Positions 1 to 9,398 of a stretch of 64,000 nt of DNA are shown here, piece after piece. The DNA is taken from assembly GCA_020637815.1 (NCBI GenBank), contig JACKJS010000001.1:1426001-1490000 (forward strand), given 5' to 3'. The stretch is from Hyphomicrobiaceae bacterium. Its GTDB lineage: Bacteria > Pseudomonadota > Alphaproteobacteria > Rhizobiales > Methyloligellaceae. The notes below the pieces were generated by a model, which was given only the letters and a program-made list of their open reading frames with translations, searched no databases and was not told the DNA's origin. A program made the translations under genes and the position numbers. How positions within the stretch are numbered: the first letter of the stretch is position 1; every line of letters starts with the position of its first letter.

Positions 1-1
1 G

Positions 2-460
2 ACCTACGGCCTTCGCGTCGACAGCGGCTATCGCTTCGGCGGTGTGAAGGACGGCCCCTTCGTCGAGCCTCTTGCGACGGTCGCCGTCTCTTGGACGCAT
101 ATCGACGACTTCTCGCATAAAGGTAACACCATCGACTTCAGCGACGACGAGCAAGTCCGGGGGCGCCTCGGCATGCGCGTCGGAACCTCCTCGCAGATTT
201 GGGAAGGCACGACATTCGAGCCGTTCCTGATCGGTAGCGTTTGGGGCCTCCTCTCGGACGATTCCAGCGCCAAGCTGACCTCGACGGGCAACACCTTCGT
301 TTTCACCGACGAGCCCGACGACGTTTGGGGCGAGATCTCGGGCGGGGTGAACTTCTTCAATCCCGAAGCGCAAACGTCCGTGTTCGCCAAGATGGACTAC
401 ATCTTCGCTGACAATTCCGAGGGCGTCAGCGCAAAGGCCGGGATGCGCATCTCCTGGTAG
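2..460 (+). CDS. Autotransporter beta-barrel domain protein, C-terminal part (5' truncated by window edge)
   Basis: The reading frame is open from base 2, so the true start lies outside the window; 152 residues are visible. They alternate short aromatic and glycine-rich strands (for example GMRVGTSSQIWEG, then FEPFLIGSVW) and finish with a strand ending in tryptophan, GMRISW. This is the pattern of an outer-membrane autotransporter barrel, whose last residue is normally Phe or Trp for recognition by the BAM machinery. The expected role is to anchor and export an N-terminal passenger that cannot be seen here. A possible terminator follows about 65 bp downstream. The family call is good; the passenger function is unknown. 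Confidence 0.75.
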   Translation, partial: TYGLRVDSGYRFGGVKDGPFVEPLATVAVSWTHIDDFSHKGNTIDFSDDEQVRGRLGMRVGTSSQIWEGTTFEPFLIGSVWGLLSDDSSAKLTSTGNTFVFTDEPDDVWGEISGGVNFFNPEAQTSVFAKMDYIFADNSEGVSAKAGMRISW

Positions 461-525
461 CTGCGCGGCACCCGCTTCCGGTCGAGGAAACCGCCGCCTC
501 CCCGGCAGAACCGAACGCATTTTTG

Positions 526-550
526 CCGCCTTCGTCGCGAAGGACGGTTT
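526..550 (+). terminator. Possible intrinsic terminator after the autotransporter gene
   Basis: The stem CCTTCG-tcg-CGAAGG is extended by CCG/CGG with one bulge and is followed by TTTT. It lies 66 bp after the autotransporter stop and before the symporter genes. The stem is short and the T tract is only four bases, so the call is tentative. Confidence 0.35.
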
Positions 551-664
551 TCAGAACTCGGCCATGCTGCTAAGTGCTGACGAAGCCCGCCTTGCCAGGG
601 CCTTGGTGATCTTCGAACCTCGCTCAAAATGGACCCGGGCAAATTTCTCTAGGGGAGACGAGGC

Positions 665-970
665 GTGACAGAGCAAAACTCCGACCGGGATACAAAACAG
701 CATATCGAGGTCGAGAACGCCGCGCGCGACAAGCATCAACTGCGCACCATGGCGGTGGCCGTCACGGCGGTGGTGTCGGTGATCGGCCTCGTGATTGCGG
801 CGATCATCTATGCCATCGCGCTCAACCGTCTTTGGTTCCTGCACTTTCCGCTCGGCTTCTACATGCTGGCCCAAGGCATTCTGTTTTTCGCGATCTTCGT
901 CACATTTTGGTATGTGCGCGTGCAGGAGAAAATCGACCTTACGCGCAGCATGAACGAGGAGATCGCCTAG
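665..970 (+). CDS. Small subunit of a sodium/solute symporter (DUF4212-like), 101 aa
   Basis: This small membrane protein has two predicted transmembrane helices (about residues 31-55 and 66-88) and the motif FPLGFYMLAQG before a charged tail. The motif resembles the DUF4212 family, which is found next to SSS symporters and is thought to be their accessory subunit. A GTG start is chosen because AGGGGAGA lies just upstream. The gene ends 3 bp before the large symporter gene, so the two are surely co-transcribed and probably translationally coupled. The substrate is unknown. The DUF485 family is a more distant alternative. Confidence 0.75.
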   Translation: MTEQNSDRDTKQHIEVENAARDKHQLRTMAVAVTAVVSVIGLVIAAIIYAIALNRLWFLHFPLGFYMLAQGILFFAIFVTFWYVRVQEKIDLTRSMNEEIA

Positions 971-973
971 GCG

Positions 974-2818
974 ATGGCTCTGCAATCGCGTCAGCGCACG
1001 CCCAATCCGCATCTCGGCTCCTATTACGGCATCGTCGCCAGCGCCTTCGTCTCGCTGACGATCCTGCTCGCCATGGCCGAGCAGCTCGGCTGGCGCGACG
1101 GCTCGATCGCGCGGCTCATGATCCTGATGCCGCTGGTCCTCTACATAGCTGTCGCCGTCGCGGCGCGAACCCTGAATGTCGAAGACTTCTTCGTCTCGGG
1201 ACGCCGCGTGCCGCAGGTCTATAACGCGTTTCTTCTCGCGGTGATCACAGTCGGCGGGACGGGTCTATTCGCCTATACCGGCGCGCTGTTCTTCATGGGG
1301 TTCGACGGGCTCGCAATCGGGCTCGGCTGGACCTGCGGCCTATTGCTCGCGTCCATCTTATTCGTCCCCTACTTGCGGCGGGCGGGCGCCTACACCCTTC
1401 CGGCCCTACTGGGACAACGTTTCCGGTCGCAGCGAACGCGCATGCTAGCAAGCGGCCTTCAGATCGCTCCCACTATCTTGCTTCTCGCCGCAGAGGTAAA
1501 AATCGCGGCGATGGTGCTGGCGATGTTCCTGCCCACCGCCTACTGGATCTCCGTTGTCATCGTCGTCGTCTTTATTGCCGCAACGGGAATCCTCGGCGGC
1601 ATGCGTGCGCTGACGTGGTCCGGAAGCGCGGAGTTCATCACCGGCGGCCTCGGCCTCGCCATTCCGTTGACGGCGGTTGCCGTTGTCCTGACCAACCTTC
1701 CAGTGCCCCAATTCACCTACGGCGAAATGTTGGAGTCGCTCAGCAACGCGGAGACGACCACGGGCGTTACCGCGATCGCCCCCGGCATGCTCGCCGGGTT
1801 TCCCGGTCAAGAGCCGCTGGCAGCGGTCAAGCCGTTCCTTCAAACGTTCGGTACGATCTCCGAGGCGGGATTCTTCACGCTGTTCATATGCTTCACGATC
1901 GGAACGGCGGCGTTGCCCACATTGTTGTCGCGCAGCGGCGTTACAGCATCGGTCGCCGACCAGCGCCGTTCAACGGCCTGGGCTCTACTCCTCGTCGCCC
2001 TGTTCGCCATGACGGCGCCGGCACTTGTCGTCTTCGCCAAGGTCCTCATGTTCGGCGACGTCGCGATCATTCCGACACAAGGACTCCCGGCCTGGATTTC
2101 GAACCTGAGCCAACTACAGATCTTGCGCCCCAGCGACCTCAACGCGGAGGGCACGATCGGCGTTAGCGACCTACTGGTGGCGCGCGATGGCATTGTCCTC
2201 GCGTTACCGAGCCTCGCCGCCCTTCCCCACATCTTGACACCGCTGATCGCCGCCGCAGGCCTAGCGGTCGCGCTCGCCGCAGCCGGATCTCATCTTTTCA
2301 CGGTCGGCGCCAGTTTGGCCGACGACATCTACAGATCCATCGACCCGCAACCGGTCGTGCTGCCGCGCTTGCTCGTAGCTTGGGCCGCGATCAGCCTAAT
2401 CGCGCTCCTCATGGCGGTCTATCTCTTCATCGCCGATGTCGATGCGCTGAGCTACGCGGTGACGGCCTTCGCCTTTGCGGGGGCGACCTTCTTTCCAGTT
2501 CTCCTTTTGGCAATCTGGTGGCCGCGCTGCACGGTTCGGGGCGCGCTCGCCAGCCTGGCCACGGGGTTCGTCGTCATGTTCCTGGGCGTGACCTTGGACG
2601 GGTTGTTCGGCATAGCCGGAAGCGCCACCGGGACCGCGGGTGCGAGTCTCGTCGCCGCCACTTTGGCGCTTGCCGCCGGTGTCGGGGCCAGCCTCTACGG
2701 GCCTCCGCCCACCAAGGCGGACAACGATTTCTACGAGGCCATGCGGCGTCCAGACGGCGAAACGCTATACGACCAGGCCCTGGCACGCGCCGCCGCCGCA
2801 CAGCGCAAAAAGACGTAA
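974..2818 (+). CDS. Sodium:solute symporter, SSS family large subunit (614 aa)
   Basis: This is a long polytopic inner-membrane protein with about 13-14 hydrophobic helices. Signature stretches such as EDFFVSGRRVP near the N-terminus, an early glycine-rich helix (ITVGGTGLFAYTG) and AAGSHLFTVGASLADDIY in the C-terminal half are typical of the solute:sodium symporter family (relatives of ActP and VC2705). It should use the sodium gradient to import a small organic acid or similar solute; the substrate cannot be read from sequence. It follows the small two-helix gene by 3 bp, the standard arrangement for this two-gene symporter. The C-terminal tail is hydrophilic. Confidence 0.85.
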   Translation: MALQSRQRTPNPHLGSYYGIVASAFVSLTILLAMAEQLGWRDGSIARLMILMPLVLYIAVAVAARTLNVEDFFVSGRRVPQVYNAFLLAVITVGGTGLFAYTGALFFMGFDGLAIGLGWTCGLLLASILFVPYLRRAGAYTLPALLGQRFRSQRTRMLASGLQIAPTILLLAAEVKIAAMVLAMFLPTAYWISVVIVVVFIAATGILGGMRALTWSGSAEFITGGLGLAIPLTAVAVVLTNLPVPQFTYGEMLESLSNAETTTGVTAIAPGMLAGFPGQEPLAAVKPFLQTFGTISEAGFFTLFICFTIGTAALPTLLSRSGVTASVADQRRSTAWALLLVALFAMTAPALVVFAKVLMFGDVAIIPTQGLPAWISNLSQLQILRPSDLNAEGTIGVSDLLVARDGIVLALPSLAALPHILTPLIAAAGLAVALAAAGSHLFTVGASLADDIYRSIDPQPVVLPRLLVAWAAISLIALLMAVYLFIADVDALSYAVTAFAFAGATFFPVLLLAIWWPRCTVRGALASLATGFVVMFLGVTLDGLFGIAGSATGTAGASLVAATLALAAGVGASLYGPPPTKADNDFYEAMRRPDGETLYDQALARAAAAQRKKT

Positions 2819-2828
2819 CGGGTGACGC

Positions 2829-3800
2829 TTGGACATCTCGGCTCAAACGGAACGCTTCCCGCTCTACCCCGCGATCGCGCCCTATCGCAGCGGGCAGCTT
2901 CCGGTCGCGGGCGGTCACAAGCTCCATTTCGAGGAATGCGGTTCCCCCGCCGGCAAGCCCGTCGTCGTTCTTCACGGCGGTCCTGGCGGCGGCATCGCAC
3001 CGATCATGCGCCGCTTCCACGACCCGAGGCTCTATCGCATCGTGCTGTTCGACCAGCGCGGTTGCGGCCGGTCGCACCCCCATGCCTCGATCGAAAACAA
3101 TACGACGTGGGATCTCGTCGCCGACATCGAAGCGCTTCGCGAAGAGCTCGGTATCGAGCGCTGGCAGGTGTTCGGGGGTTCATGGGGATCGGCCCTCGCG
3201 CTGGCCTACGCGCAGACATACCCGAAGCGAGTTGGCGAGATGATCCTGCGGGGAATCTTTCTCCTGAGACAGTCCGAACTCGACTGGTTTTACAAGGACG
3301 GTTGCAGCTGGCTGTTCCCGGAGGCTTTCGCCGACTTCTGCGAAGCCATTCCGAAGGACGAACGCGGCAATCTGATCGGTGCCTATTACAAGCGCCTTAC
3401 AAGCAACGATCCCGCCGTCCGGCTGGAGGCGGCGCGCGCCTGGACCGCATGGGAAGGGCGGACCTTATCGTTGCTTCCCGACATCGACCGGGAGCGCCAC
3501 ATCACGGCGGATCACTTCGCGCTCGCCCTCGCCCGGATCGAATGCCACTACGTTGCCAATCGCGGCTTTTTCGACCGCGACGATCAGCTCCTGCGCGATG
3601 CCGACCGCTTGAGCGACATCCCCGGCATAATCGTGCATGGACGGTACGACGTCGTAACGCCAATCAAGAACGCCTTCGATCTCTCACGCGTCTGGCCGTT
3701 GGCGGAGCTACGTGTGGTTCCGGATGCCGGACACGCCATGACGGAGCCGGGCATCACGCACGCCCTGGTCGCCGCGACACGGATGTATGCCGGCAACTGA
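2829..3800 (+). CDS. pip: Proline iminopeptidase (alpha/beta hydrolase, S33 family)
   Basis: Removes N-terminal proline from peptides in the cytoplasm. The 323-residue length fits the bacterial monomeric enzyme. Visible motifs are the oxyanion region HGGPGGG (49-55), DQRGCGRS (75-82), the nucleophile elbow GGSWGS with Ser118, Asp274 in HGRYDVVTP, and His302 in DAGHAMT, so the catalytic triad is complete. The frame begins with TTG at 2829, 10 bp after the symporter stop; no in-frame ATG precedes the conserved N-terminus. Its stop abuts the stop of the convergent YjbQ-family gene with no spacer. Confidence 0.9.
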   Translation: MDISAQTERFPLYPAIAPYRSGQLPVAGGHKLHFEECGSPAGKPVVVLHGGPGGGIAPIMRRFHDPRLYRIVLFDQRGCGRSHPHASIENNTTWDLVADIEALREELGIERWQVFGGSWGSALALAYAQTYPKRVGEMILRGIFLLRQSELDWFYKDGCSWLFPEAFADFCEAIPKDERGNLIGAYYKRLTSNDPAVRLEAARAWTAWEGRTLSLLPDIDRERHITADHFALALARIECHYVANRGFFDRDDQLLRDADRLSDIPGIIVHGRYDVVTPIKNAFDLSRVWPLAELRVVPDAGHAMTEPGITHALVAATRMYAGN

Positions 3801-4238
3801 TCACGCGTCAGCCGCGCGGCCGATAAAACTCAGAACAACCTGACGCAGATGCGGCGCGGCGCGATGTTCGACGAGATAGAGCCCCTGCCAGGTGCCGAGA
3901 GTCATCGCACCTTCGCGAACGGGGATCGACAGGCTTACCGACGTCAGCATCGATTTGATGTGACTTGGCATATCGTCCGGCCCTTCCTCGTGGTGCGCGT
4001 AATGGCGATCTTCCGGCGCCAGCCGCTCCAGCGCATCTAGCAGATCGACTCTGACGTTGGGATCGGCATTCTCCTGGATTGTCAGAGAAGCGGACGTGTG
4101 ACGCACGAAGACGGTGAGGAGACCACCTTGAGCACCAAGCCCATCCAGCCATTCGGCGACCGGCCGCGTGAAATCGACGAACCCCTTGCCGCGCGTCGGC
4201 ACGTTCAAGACATGGCTCGTCTCGATCCATGCGGCCAC
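3801..4238 (-). CDS. YjbQ family (UPF0047) protein, possible secondary thiamine-phosphate synthase
   Basis: A 145-residue protein with the family hallmarks: TVFVRHTSASLTIQENADP in the middle, a histidine-rich HYAHHEEGPDDMPSHIKS segment, and GTWQGLYLVEHR near the end. The family forms small trimers with a conserved His/Glu pocket; some members complement thiamine-phosphate synthase, but the physiological role is unsettled. I chose the GTG at 4238 because GGGGAGG lies about 8 nt upstream and the length then matches the family. The frame stays open upstream to 4316. It is monocistronic and convergent with pip. Confidence 0.8.
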   Translation of the reverse strand: MAAWIETSHVLNVPTRGKGFVDFTRPVAEWLDGLGAQGGLLTVFVRHTSASLTIQENADPNVRVDLLDALERLAPEDRHYAHHEEGPDDMPSHIKSMLTSVSLSIPVREGAMTLGTWQGLYLVEHRAAPHLRQVVLSFIGRAADA

Positions 4239-4319
4239 AAGCGCATCCTCCCCGTTTGATTGGTTTCCAGGACTTGTGATTGGCATCCAGGGCCTGCCTG
4301 TCCCGATATCGGGCATTCC

Positions 4320-4334
4320 TTAAGAGAAAATTTA
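4320..4334 (+). promoter_or_regulatory. Near-match to a CtrA box upstream of the PodJ-like gene
   Basis: TTAA-N7-TTTA, one base off the CtrA consensus TTAA-N7-TTAA, about 104 bp before the PodJ-like start. CtrA controls polarity genes in Alphaproteobacteria, so the location makes sense, but one imperfect match is weak evidence. Confidence 0.3.
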
Positions 4335-4437
4335 CCCTGCCTTGCCACCGTCAATCTAGCCGCGGTGGGAGCTCCGACGCGGTCACGCCAACGTCCGCTT
4401 GGGGCGCGGGATCGGCGTCAGATCCATGGGGAACGGT

Positions 4438-7400
4438 ATGGCTTCAAAGGCAGGTTGGCAAACCACGGAATTCGGGGGAACGGACCGCTTCGGCGAAGTC
4501 TGGCAGTCAAGCCGGCGCGGCGGACATCTCACGGACGATCCCCTGGACAAATATTTGGACAACGGCTCCGGCGGACCGATGGACCAGCGGACCGTCGAAG
4601 ACCTTTTGCGCCGGCTGGTGGATCGCGTCGAGGAAAGCGAGCGCCGCTACGGCGAGGCGCTCAACGAACTTCATACGAGGCTCGATCGCCTCTCGCAAAC
4701 CACCGAAGCCGCGCGGAGCACGAGCGCGCCGGAGGATGCGGACACATTCGACCGTCTGCATGCGCAAGTCAGCGACCTGGCACGCCGCTTGGAATCCGAC
4801 ACCAGGACGCCCCTGGACGATTTCGAACGGCTGGGCCGCGCCGTCACTGGCGGCATTCGAGGCGATCTGGACAACGAACCCGCCGGTGCGCCGCGCTACG
4901 AGCCCGAGCCCAGCCCGTTCGCCCAGTCCGTCATGGCCTCCCAAAGCTACGGCCAGCATGCTTTGGACCTCGACATTCCCGCCGAACCGGCATGGACGCC
5001 CCCGGCGGCGCAGCCGGATTTCGACAATCGCCTCGCGGAGATGGCCAACCGCTTGGAGCAGTCGATTGGTGCGGCGATGCCGAGCAGCACCATCGAGGCT
5101 CTGAACGCGCGTATCGAGGAGATCGGGAATCAGATCGCCAAGTCGCTCGAGCAGGCGCCGAGCCGCTCGTCCTTGGAACACGTCGAGCAGCAGATCGCCG
5201 AGATGGGCCAGCAGCTCAACCGTGCCGAGGAGCAGCTCGGCAGGCTCGGTGGCGTCGAAGAGCGCTTGCTCGCGCTGCTGGCGCGTCTCGAAGACAAGGA
5301 CGCGGGTCCCAAGCCGGCCGAGGTCGATGCGGCGCAGCTTCAGGAAATCGCGGCCAAGGCCGCGGTGGAGGCCGCGCGCCTCGTCGCCGACAACTCTCAA
5401 AAGACGACGGACCGCCTCGAGGCAATGCAGCGGGAACTGAACGCCGTCGGCGATTTCAGCCGTCAATCGGACGACAAGCTCTCCAGCACGCTGCAGTCCG
5501 TTCACGAATCTCTGAAGCAGCTGGTGCAGCAGGTCGAGCGTCCCGAAGCGCGTTCGCCCCAAGCCAATCCATTTGCCGCGAAGCCCGCACCGCAACGTCC
5601 CAGCCCCGCGGCTCCGGCTCCCGCCGCCACTGCACCAGAAGCTCCCGCGCCCAAGTCATGGAGCGAACCCGAACCCATGGACCAGGGCTCGGCAGCGTCG
5701 TCCGCAAAACCGCATGCCCCGGAACCGAGCCCACGGCGGAGCCCCGCTCAGCCGAGCGCACCCGCGCCTCGGACAACAGCCACAAGTGCCCAGGCCCCAC
5801 ATCCGGAGCGTCCACGCTTCCCGGAAGTATCGAGCTCGACGGCGATGCCTCAAGCGGAGCACTCAAGTGCCGACGATGCCGAGCGGCGCTTGAAAGAGAC
5901 GCTGCGCGACCGGCTGAATGCCGGCAGCAGCAAGGTCAAGCCGCGAAACCTTCTCGCGGCCTTCGAACGCGCCAGAGCCCCACGGGTCGAAGAAGCCGAG
6001 CCGGTTTCCGGAATGGAACCGGCCGCAGATCTGGACGCGCCTGCGTCTCAGGACATGGTAGCTGCCGCACGCCGGGCCGCCCAAGCGGCCGCTGCCCATG
6101 CGGAAGCCCGAAAGGAAATACCACCACGGCGAAAGCCGGTACTGAGCGCCCCTCAGGAAGAGCCGGCGAGTGGCCGGAGGCGGCCTTATCTGATCATTTC
6201 GGTTGCGATCCTGCTCGCGATCAGCGCCTTCCTCCTCTACGGGCGGCTTACGTCGAAGACCGCGTCCGTCGCCGATCCCAGCCCGGTCAGCGAGAGCTTC
6301 GAACCGGCCGACGGCACCGCAGGCCCGACCGCGCCCGGCACGAATGCACCGGCAGACGCCGCGACGGCACCCGGCGAGAAACAATCCGGGTCCTTCCCGT
6401 CCGTTCCCGGCATGATGACCTTGCCCGAGCAGGTCGGCCAGGCCGGCTCCGGCGTGACCGACATCCCCAAGACGTCCACGCACCCCATGCCGGCGAACGA
6501 GCTGAAGCCTGCCCCGCAGCTCGCCTCGCTCAAGTCCAACGATGCGCCGGCTCTTCCCGGCGGCGTCATCTTCTCGATCGAAGAGCCCGGAACGGCTTCC
6601 GAGGCGGCTACCGCAGAAGCGCTGACGGCAACCTCGGTGAAAGGTCCGATGCCGTCCGAGGCCATCGGTCCCGAGACCCTCCGCAAGGCCGCCGCGAAGG
6701 GCGACCCAATCGCTCAGTATACGGTTGCAATCTGCTATATCGACGGCCAGGGCGTCTCGGCGGATCCGGAAGCGGGCGCGGAGTGGCTGGAACGCGCCGC
6801 CCGCGCTGGGCTCGCGCCTGCGCAATACCGGCTCGGCACCATGTATGAGCGCGGCGTCGGAGTAACAGCGAATATCGACACGGCGAGGAGCTGGTATCTG
6901 GCAGCCGCCGAACGCGGCAACGTGAAGGCCATGCACAACCTCGCCGTCAGCGTCAGCGGCAGAGCCGGAAGCACGCCGAACTACGTCCTCGCGGCCAAGT
7001 GGTATCAAGAAGCAGCTTTGCGCGGCCTCGCCGACAGCCAATTCAATCTCGGCATTCTCGCGGAGCACGGCTTGGGCCGCTCCAAGGATCTCGCCGAAGC
7101 CTACAAGTGGTATTCGCTCGCCGCCGCTCAAGGCGACTCCGAAGCTCAGAAGCGCCGCAGCTCGGTCAGCAGCCAGCTTACGTCGGAGATGATCGTCGCC
7201 ATCGACGAGAAGGTCGTCAACTGGAAGCCCAAGGCCGTTTCGCCGGAGGCCAACGACGTCGCCGAACCCACGGCGTGGGGTGCCGCGCCTGCGTCGGCCT
7301 CGAACCAGACGCCCGAAAGCACAACCTTGGTGAGCCGGGCCCAGACCCTTCTGAACAAGCTCGGCTACGATGTCGGCGTGCCCGACGGCCTGGCTGGCAA

Positions 7401-7506
7401 CAAGACGCTAGCCGGGGTGAAGCGCTTCCAGCAGCGCAACGGCCTCGCCGAGACCGGCGAGATCACGGTCGAGCTCGTATCTCGGCTCGAGGCGCTCGCC
7501 GGTTAA
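4438..7506 (+). CDS. PodJ-like polarity factor: coiled coil, one TM helix, Sel1 repeats, peptidoglycan-binding domain
   Basis: A 1022-residue protein in distinct parts: a charged N-terminal half with heptad-like Glu/Gln/Leu stretches (coiled coil), a Pro/Ala-rich linker, one transmembrane helix near residue 582-600 (YLIISVAILLAISAFLLYG), a second low-complexity linker, about four Sel1-type TPR-like repeats (around 746-906; for example AQYRLGTMYERGVGV and SQFNLGILAEHGLG), and a C-terminal peptidoglycan-binding_1 domain (around 965-1022). This is the order found in PodJ localisation factors: cytoplasmic coiled coil and periplasmic Sel1/PG-binding end. The ATG at 4438 has GGGGA 5-6 nt upstream; a TTG at 4399 would add 13 residues. 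It stands alone between divergent yjbQ and the tauE-type gene. Confidence 0.8.
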   Translation: MASKAGWQTTEFGGTDRFGEVWQSSRRGGHLTDDPLDKYLDNGSGGPMDQRTVEDLLRRLVDRVEESERRYGEALNELHTRLDRLSQTTEAARSTSAPEDADTFDRLHAQVSDLARRLESDTRTPLDDFERLGRAVTGGIRGDLDNEPAGAPRYEPEPSPFAQSVMASQSYGQHALDLDIPAEPAWTPPAAQPDFDNRLAEMANRLEQSIGAAMPSSTIEALNARIEEIGNQIAKSLEQAPSRSSLEHVEQQIAEMGQQLNRAEEQLGRLGGVEERLLALLARLEDKDAGPKPAEVDAAQLQEIAAKAAVEAARLVADNSQKTTDRLEAMQRELNAVGDFSRQSDDKLSSTLQSVHESLKQLVQQVERPEARSPQANPFAAKPAPQRPSPAAPAPAATAPEAPAPKSWSEPEPMDQGSAASSAKPHAPEPSPRRSPAQPSAPAPRTTATSAQAPHPERPRFPEVSSSTAMPQAEHSSADDAERRLKETLRDRLNAGSSKVKPRNLLAAFERARAPRVEEAEPVSGMEPAADLDAPASQDMVAAARRAAQAAAAHAEARKEIPPRRKPVLSAPQEEPASGRRRPYLIISVAILLAISAFLLYGRLTSKTASVADPSPVSESFEPADGTAGPTAPGTNAPADAATAPGEKQSGSFPSVPGMMTLPEQVGQAGSGVTDIPKTSTHPMPANELKPAPQLASLKSNDAPALPGGVIFSIEEPGTASEAATAEALTATSVKGPMPSEAIGPETLRKAAAKGDPIAQYTVAICYIDGQGVSADPEAGAEWLERAARAGLAPAQYRLGTMYERGVGVTANIDTARSWYLAAAERGNVKAMHNLAVSVSGRAGSTPNYVLAAKWYQEAALRGLADSQFNLGILAEHGLGRSKDLAEAYKWYSLAAAQGDSEAQKRRSSVSSQLTSEMIVAIDEKVVNWKPKAVSPEANDVAEPTAWGAAPASASNQTPESTTLVSRAQTLLNKLGYDVGVPDGLAGNKTLAGVKRFQQRNGLAETGEITVELVSRLEALAG

Positions 7507-7655
7507 GCATCGTGCCTTCGCGGCGCCCGAGCGCCCGCGCTCACACTTCCGCCGGAAATCCGGTGAGAATTAAGGTTCGATCCGCTTAGCGCATTGACAC
7601 GTTGGCTCCCCGCGAACAGGTTGCAGGGGCGCTCGCTCTCTTACCGATCCAGCCA

Positions 7656-8582
7656 ATGTTTCAGATTTATCTGCCGATTGCCGAGATTTCAGTGAACCTC
7701 TTGGTGATGCTGGGTCTTGGCGCGGCGGTCGGATTTCTGTCTGGCATGTTCGGCGTCGGCGGCGGGTTCCTGCTCACGCCTCTCTTGATGCTGTCCGGCA
7801 TTCCGCCGGCCATCGCCGTGGCCACCGGCGCCAACCAGATCGTCGGCACTTCTGTCTCGGGCACGCTCGCCCAATGGCGGCGCGGCAATGTCGATCTGCA
7901 CATGGGGGCGGTGCTGATTGCTGGCGGTGTCGCGGGCGCGCTGTTCGGCGTGCTCCTTCTGCGATATCTGCGCGGACTAGGGCAATCGGGCCTTATCATC
8001 TCGATGACCTATGTGTTTTTCCTCGGCAGCATTGGCGCCTTGATGCTGTGGGAGAGCGTCAACGCAATGCGGCGTCAGAGGGCCGGAAAGACGGTCTCCG
8101 CCCGGAAATCCGGACAACACAACTGGATTCACGGACTGCCCTTCAAGATGCGCTTTCCCCGGTCGCGCCTCTATATCAGCGCGATTCCGCCTCTGGTGAT
8201 CGGCGGCATGGTCGGGCTCTTGGCTTCGTTCTTGGGCGTCGGCGGCGGCTTCATCATGGTCCCGGCGATGATCTACATCCTGCGCATGCCGACCAACGTG
8301 GTCATCGGCACCTCGATCTTTCAGATCATCTTCATCACCGCCGTCGTCACGCTATTGCATGCCACGCTGAACCACACGCTCGACATCGTGCTCGCCTTTC
8401 TCCTGATTATCGGCGGGGTGATCGGCGGGCAATTCGGAGTCCGCGCCGGACAAAAGCTCCGCGGCGAACAGCTGCGTGCAATGCTGGCTCTCATGGTGCT
8501 CGGCGTCGCCTTGCGGATTCTCTACGACTTGGTGGCACGGCCGACCGATCTCTACAGCATCATTCCCGCGGTGGGTGGCTGA
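7656..8582 (+). CDS. TauE/SafE family sulfite/sulfonate exporter-like permease
   Basis: A 308-residue inner-membrane protein with about eight helices and two copies of the family motif: FLSGMFGVGGGFLLTP near the N-terminus and LLASFLGVGGGFIMVP after the midpoint. TauE/SafE proteins are proposed to export sulfur-containing or other organic anions. The ATG at 7656 (MFQIYLPIAE) is preferred because homologues begin here; a TTG at 7602 is an in-frame alternative. Its TGA overlaps the next ATG by one base (TGATG), so it is coupled to the TIGR02186 gene. The substrate is not determined. Confidence 0.85.
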   Translation: MFQIYLPIAEISVNLLVMLGLGAAVGFLSGMFGVGGGFLLTPLLMLSGIPPAIAVATGANQIVGTSVSGTLAQWRRGNVDLHMGAVLIAGGVAGALFGVLLLRYLRGLGQSGLIISMTYVFFLGSIGALMLWESVNAMRRQRAGKTVSARKSGQHNWIHGLPFKMRFPRSRLYISAIPPLVIGGMVGLLASFLGVGGGFIMVPAMIYILRMPTNVVIGTSIFQIIFITAVVTLLHATLNHTLDIVLAFLLIIGGVIGGQFGVRAGQKLRGEQLRAMLALMVLGVALRILYDLVARPTDLYSIIPAVGG

Positions 8583-9394
8583 TGCGCGCGGCCGTCCTTC
8601 ACCTTGCGCTTCTGCTTTCGCTGCTGCTTGGCGCTTCCGCGCAGGCGCAGGACGCCGTGCCGCCTCCCCCCGTCGCCAAGCCGGGGACGAGCCAAGAAAA
8701 GGTGCAAGCCGACATCTCGACGCGCGAAATCGCCATTCAGTCGAACTTCACCGGCGTCGAAATCCTTATTTTCGGCAGTGTCGACTTTAGCGATACGCGC
8801 ACGCCGGCCTTTGGGTCCTATGACGTGATCACCGTGGTCCGCGGCCCCAACAAGCCGATCGTGGTGCGGAAGAAGACACGCATGGCCGGGCTTTGGGTCA
8901 ACGGTCCCGGCAAGACCTATACTCGTGTTCCGAGTTTTTACGCTGTTCTGTCGTCGCGGCCGATCCGGGCCATCGCGTCGGACGACGTTCTGCGTAGGCT
9001 TGGCATCGGCCTATCGGAACTCAACTTCGGCCGTGACACGACCGGTAGTCCTCAGGAACAGAGCTTCCGCACCGCCATGATCCGGCTGATGGAAGACAAG
9101 CGTCTGTTCACGGCGGACGATTCCGGCGTGGTCTTCATCGGCCGCAGCCTGTTCCGTGCGACCGTGGTGTTGCCCGTGAATGTGCCGACAGGCCGCTACG
9201 TGGTCGATGTCTATCTGTTCCGCGATGGCGAACTCGCAAGCAAGACGCAAGGGTCCCTGGAAATCAGCAAGGCTGGGATCGAAGCGGTGATCTACAAGAT
9301 GGCCTTCCACAAGCCGTTTCTCTATGGCCTGCTCGGGGTTGCGATCGCCGTCATCGCGGGTCTGATCGGCTGGTTCGCGTTCCGGCGCGACTGA
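8582..9394 (+). CDS. TIGR02186 family exported/membrane-anchored protein (TauE partner)
   Basis: A 270-residue protein with an N-terminal signal peptide (cut likely after ASAQA), a beta-rich periplasmic region with SNFTGVEILIFGSVD, and one C-terminal transmembrane helix (YGLLGVAIAVIAGLIGWFAF) followed by FRRD. The length and the position directly behind a TauE/SafE permease match the TIGR02186 family of Alphaproteobacteria. No biochemical role is established; the architecture suggests a periplasmic accessory anchored beside the permease. The ATG overlaps the permease stop by one base. It converges on pdeM with a 4 bp gap. Confidence 0.75.
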   Translation: MRAAVLHLALLLSLLLGASAQAQDAVPPPPVAKPGTSQEKVQADISTREIAIQSNFTGVEILIFGSVDFSDTRTPAFGSYDVITVVRGPNKPIVVRKKTRMAGLWVNGPGKTYTRVPSFYAVLSSRPIRAIASDDVLRRLGIGLSELNFGRDTTGSPQEQSFRTAMIRLMEDKRLFTADDSGVVFIGRSLFRATVVLPVNVPTGRYVVDVYLFRDGELASKTQGSLEISKAGIEAVIYKMAFHKPFLYGLLGVAIAVIAGLIGWFAFRRD

Positions 9395-9398
9395 CGGA

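Noticed and set aside
4260..6848. 862-codon plus-strand frame inside the PodJ-like gene
   Set aside because: Very Arg/Ser/Pro-rich shadow frame of GC-rich DNA; the 4438-7506 frame has clear Sel1 and peptidoglycan-binding domains.
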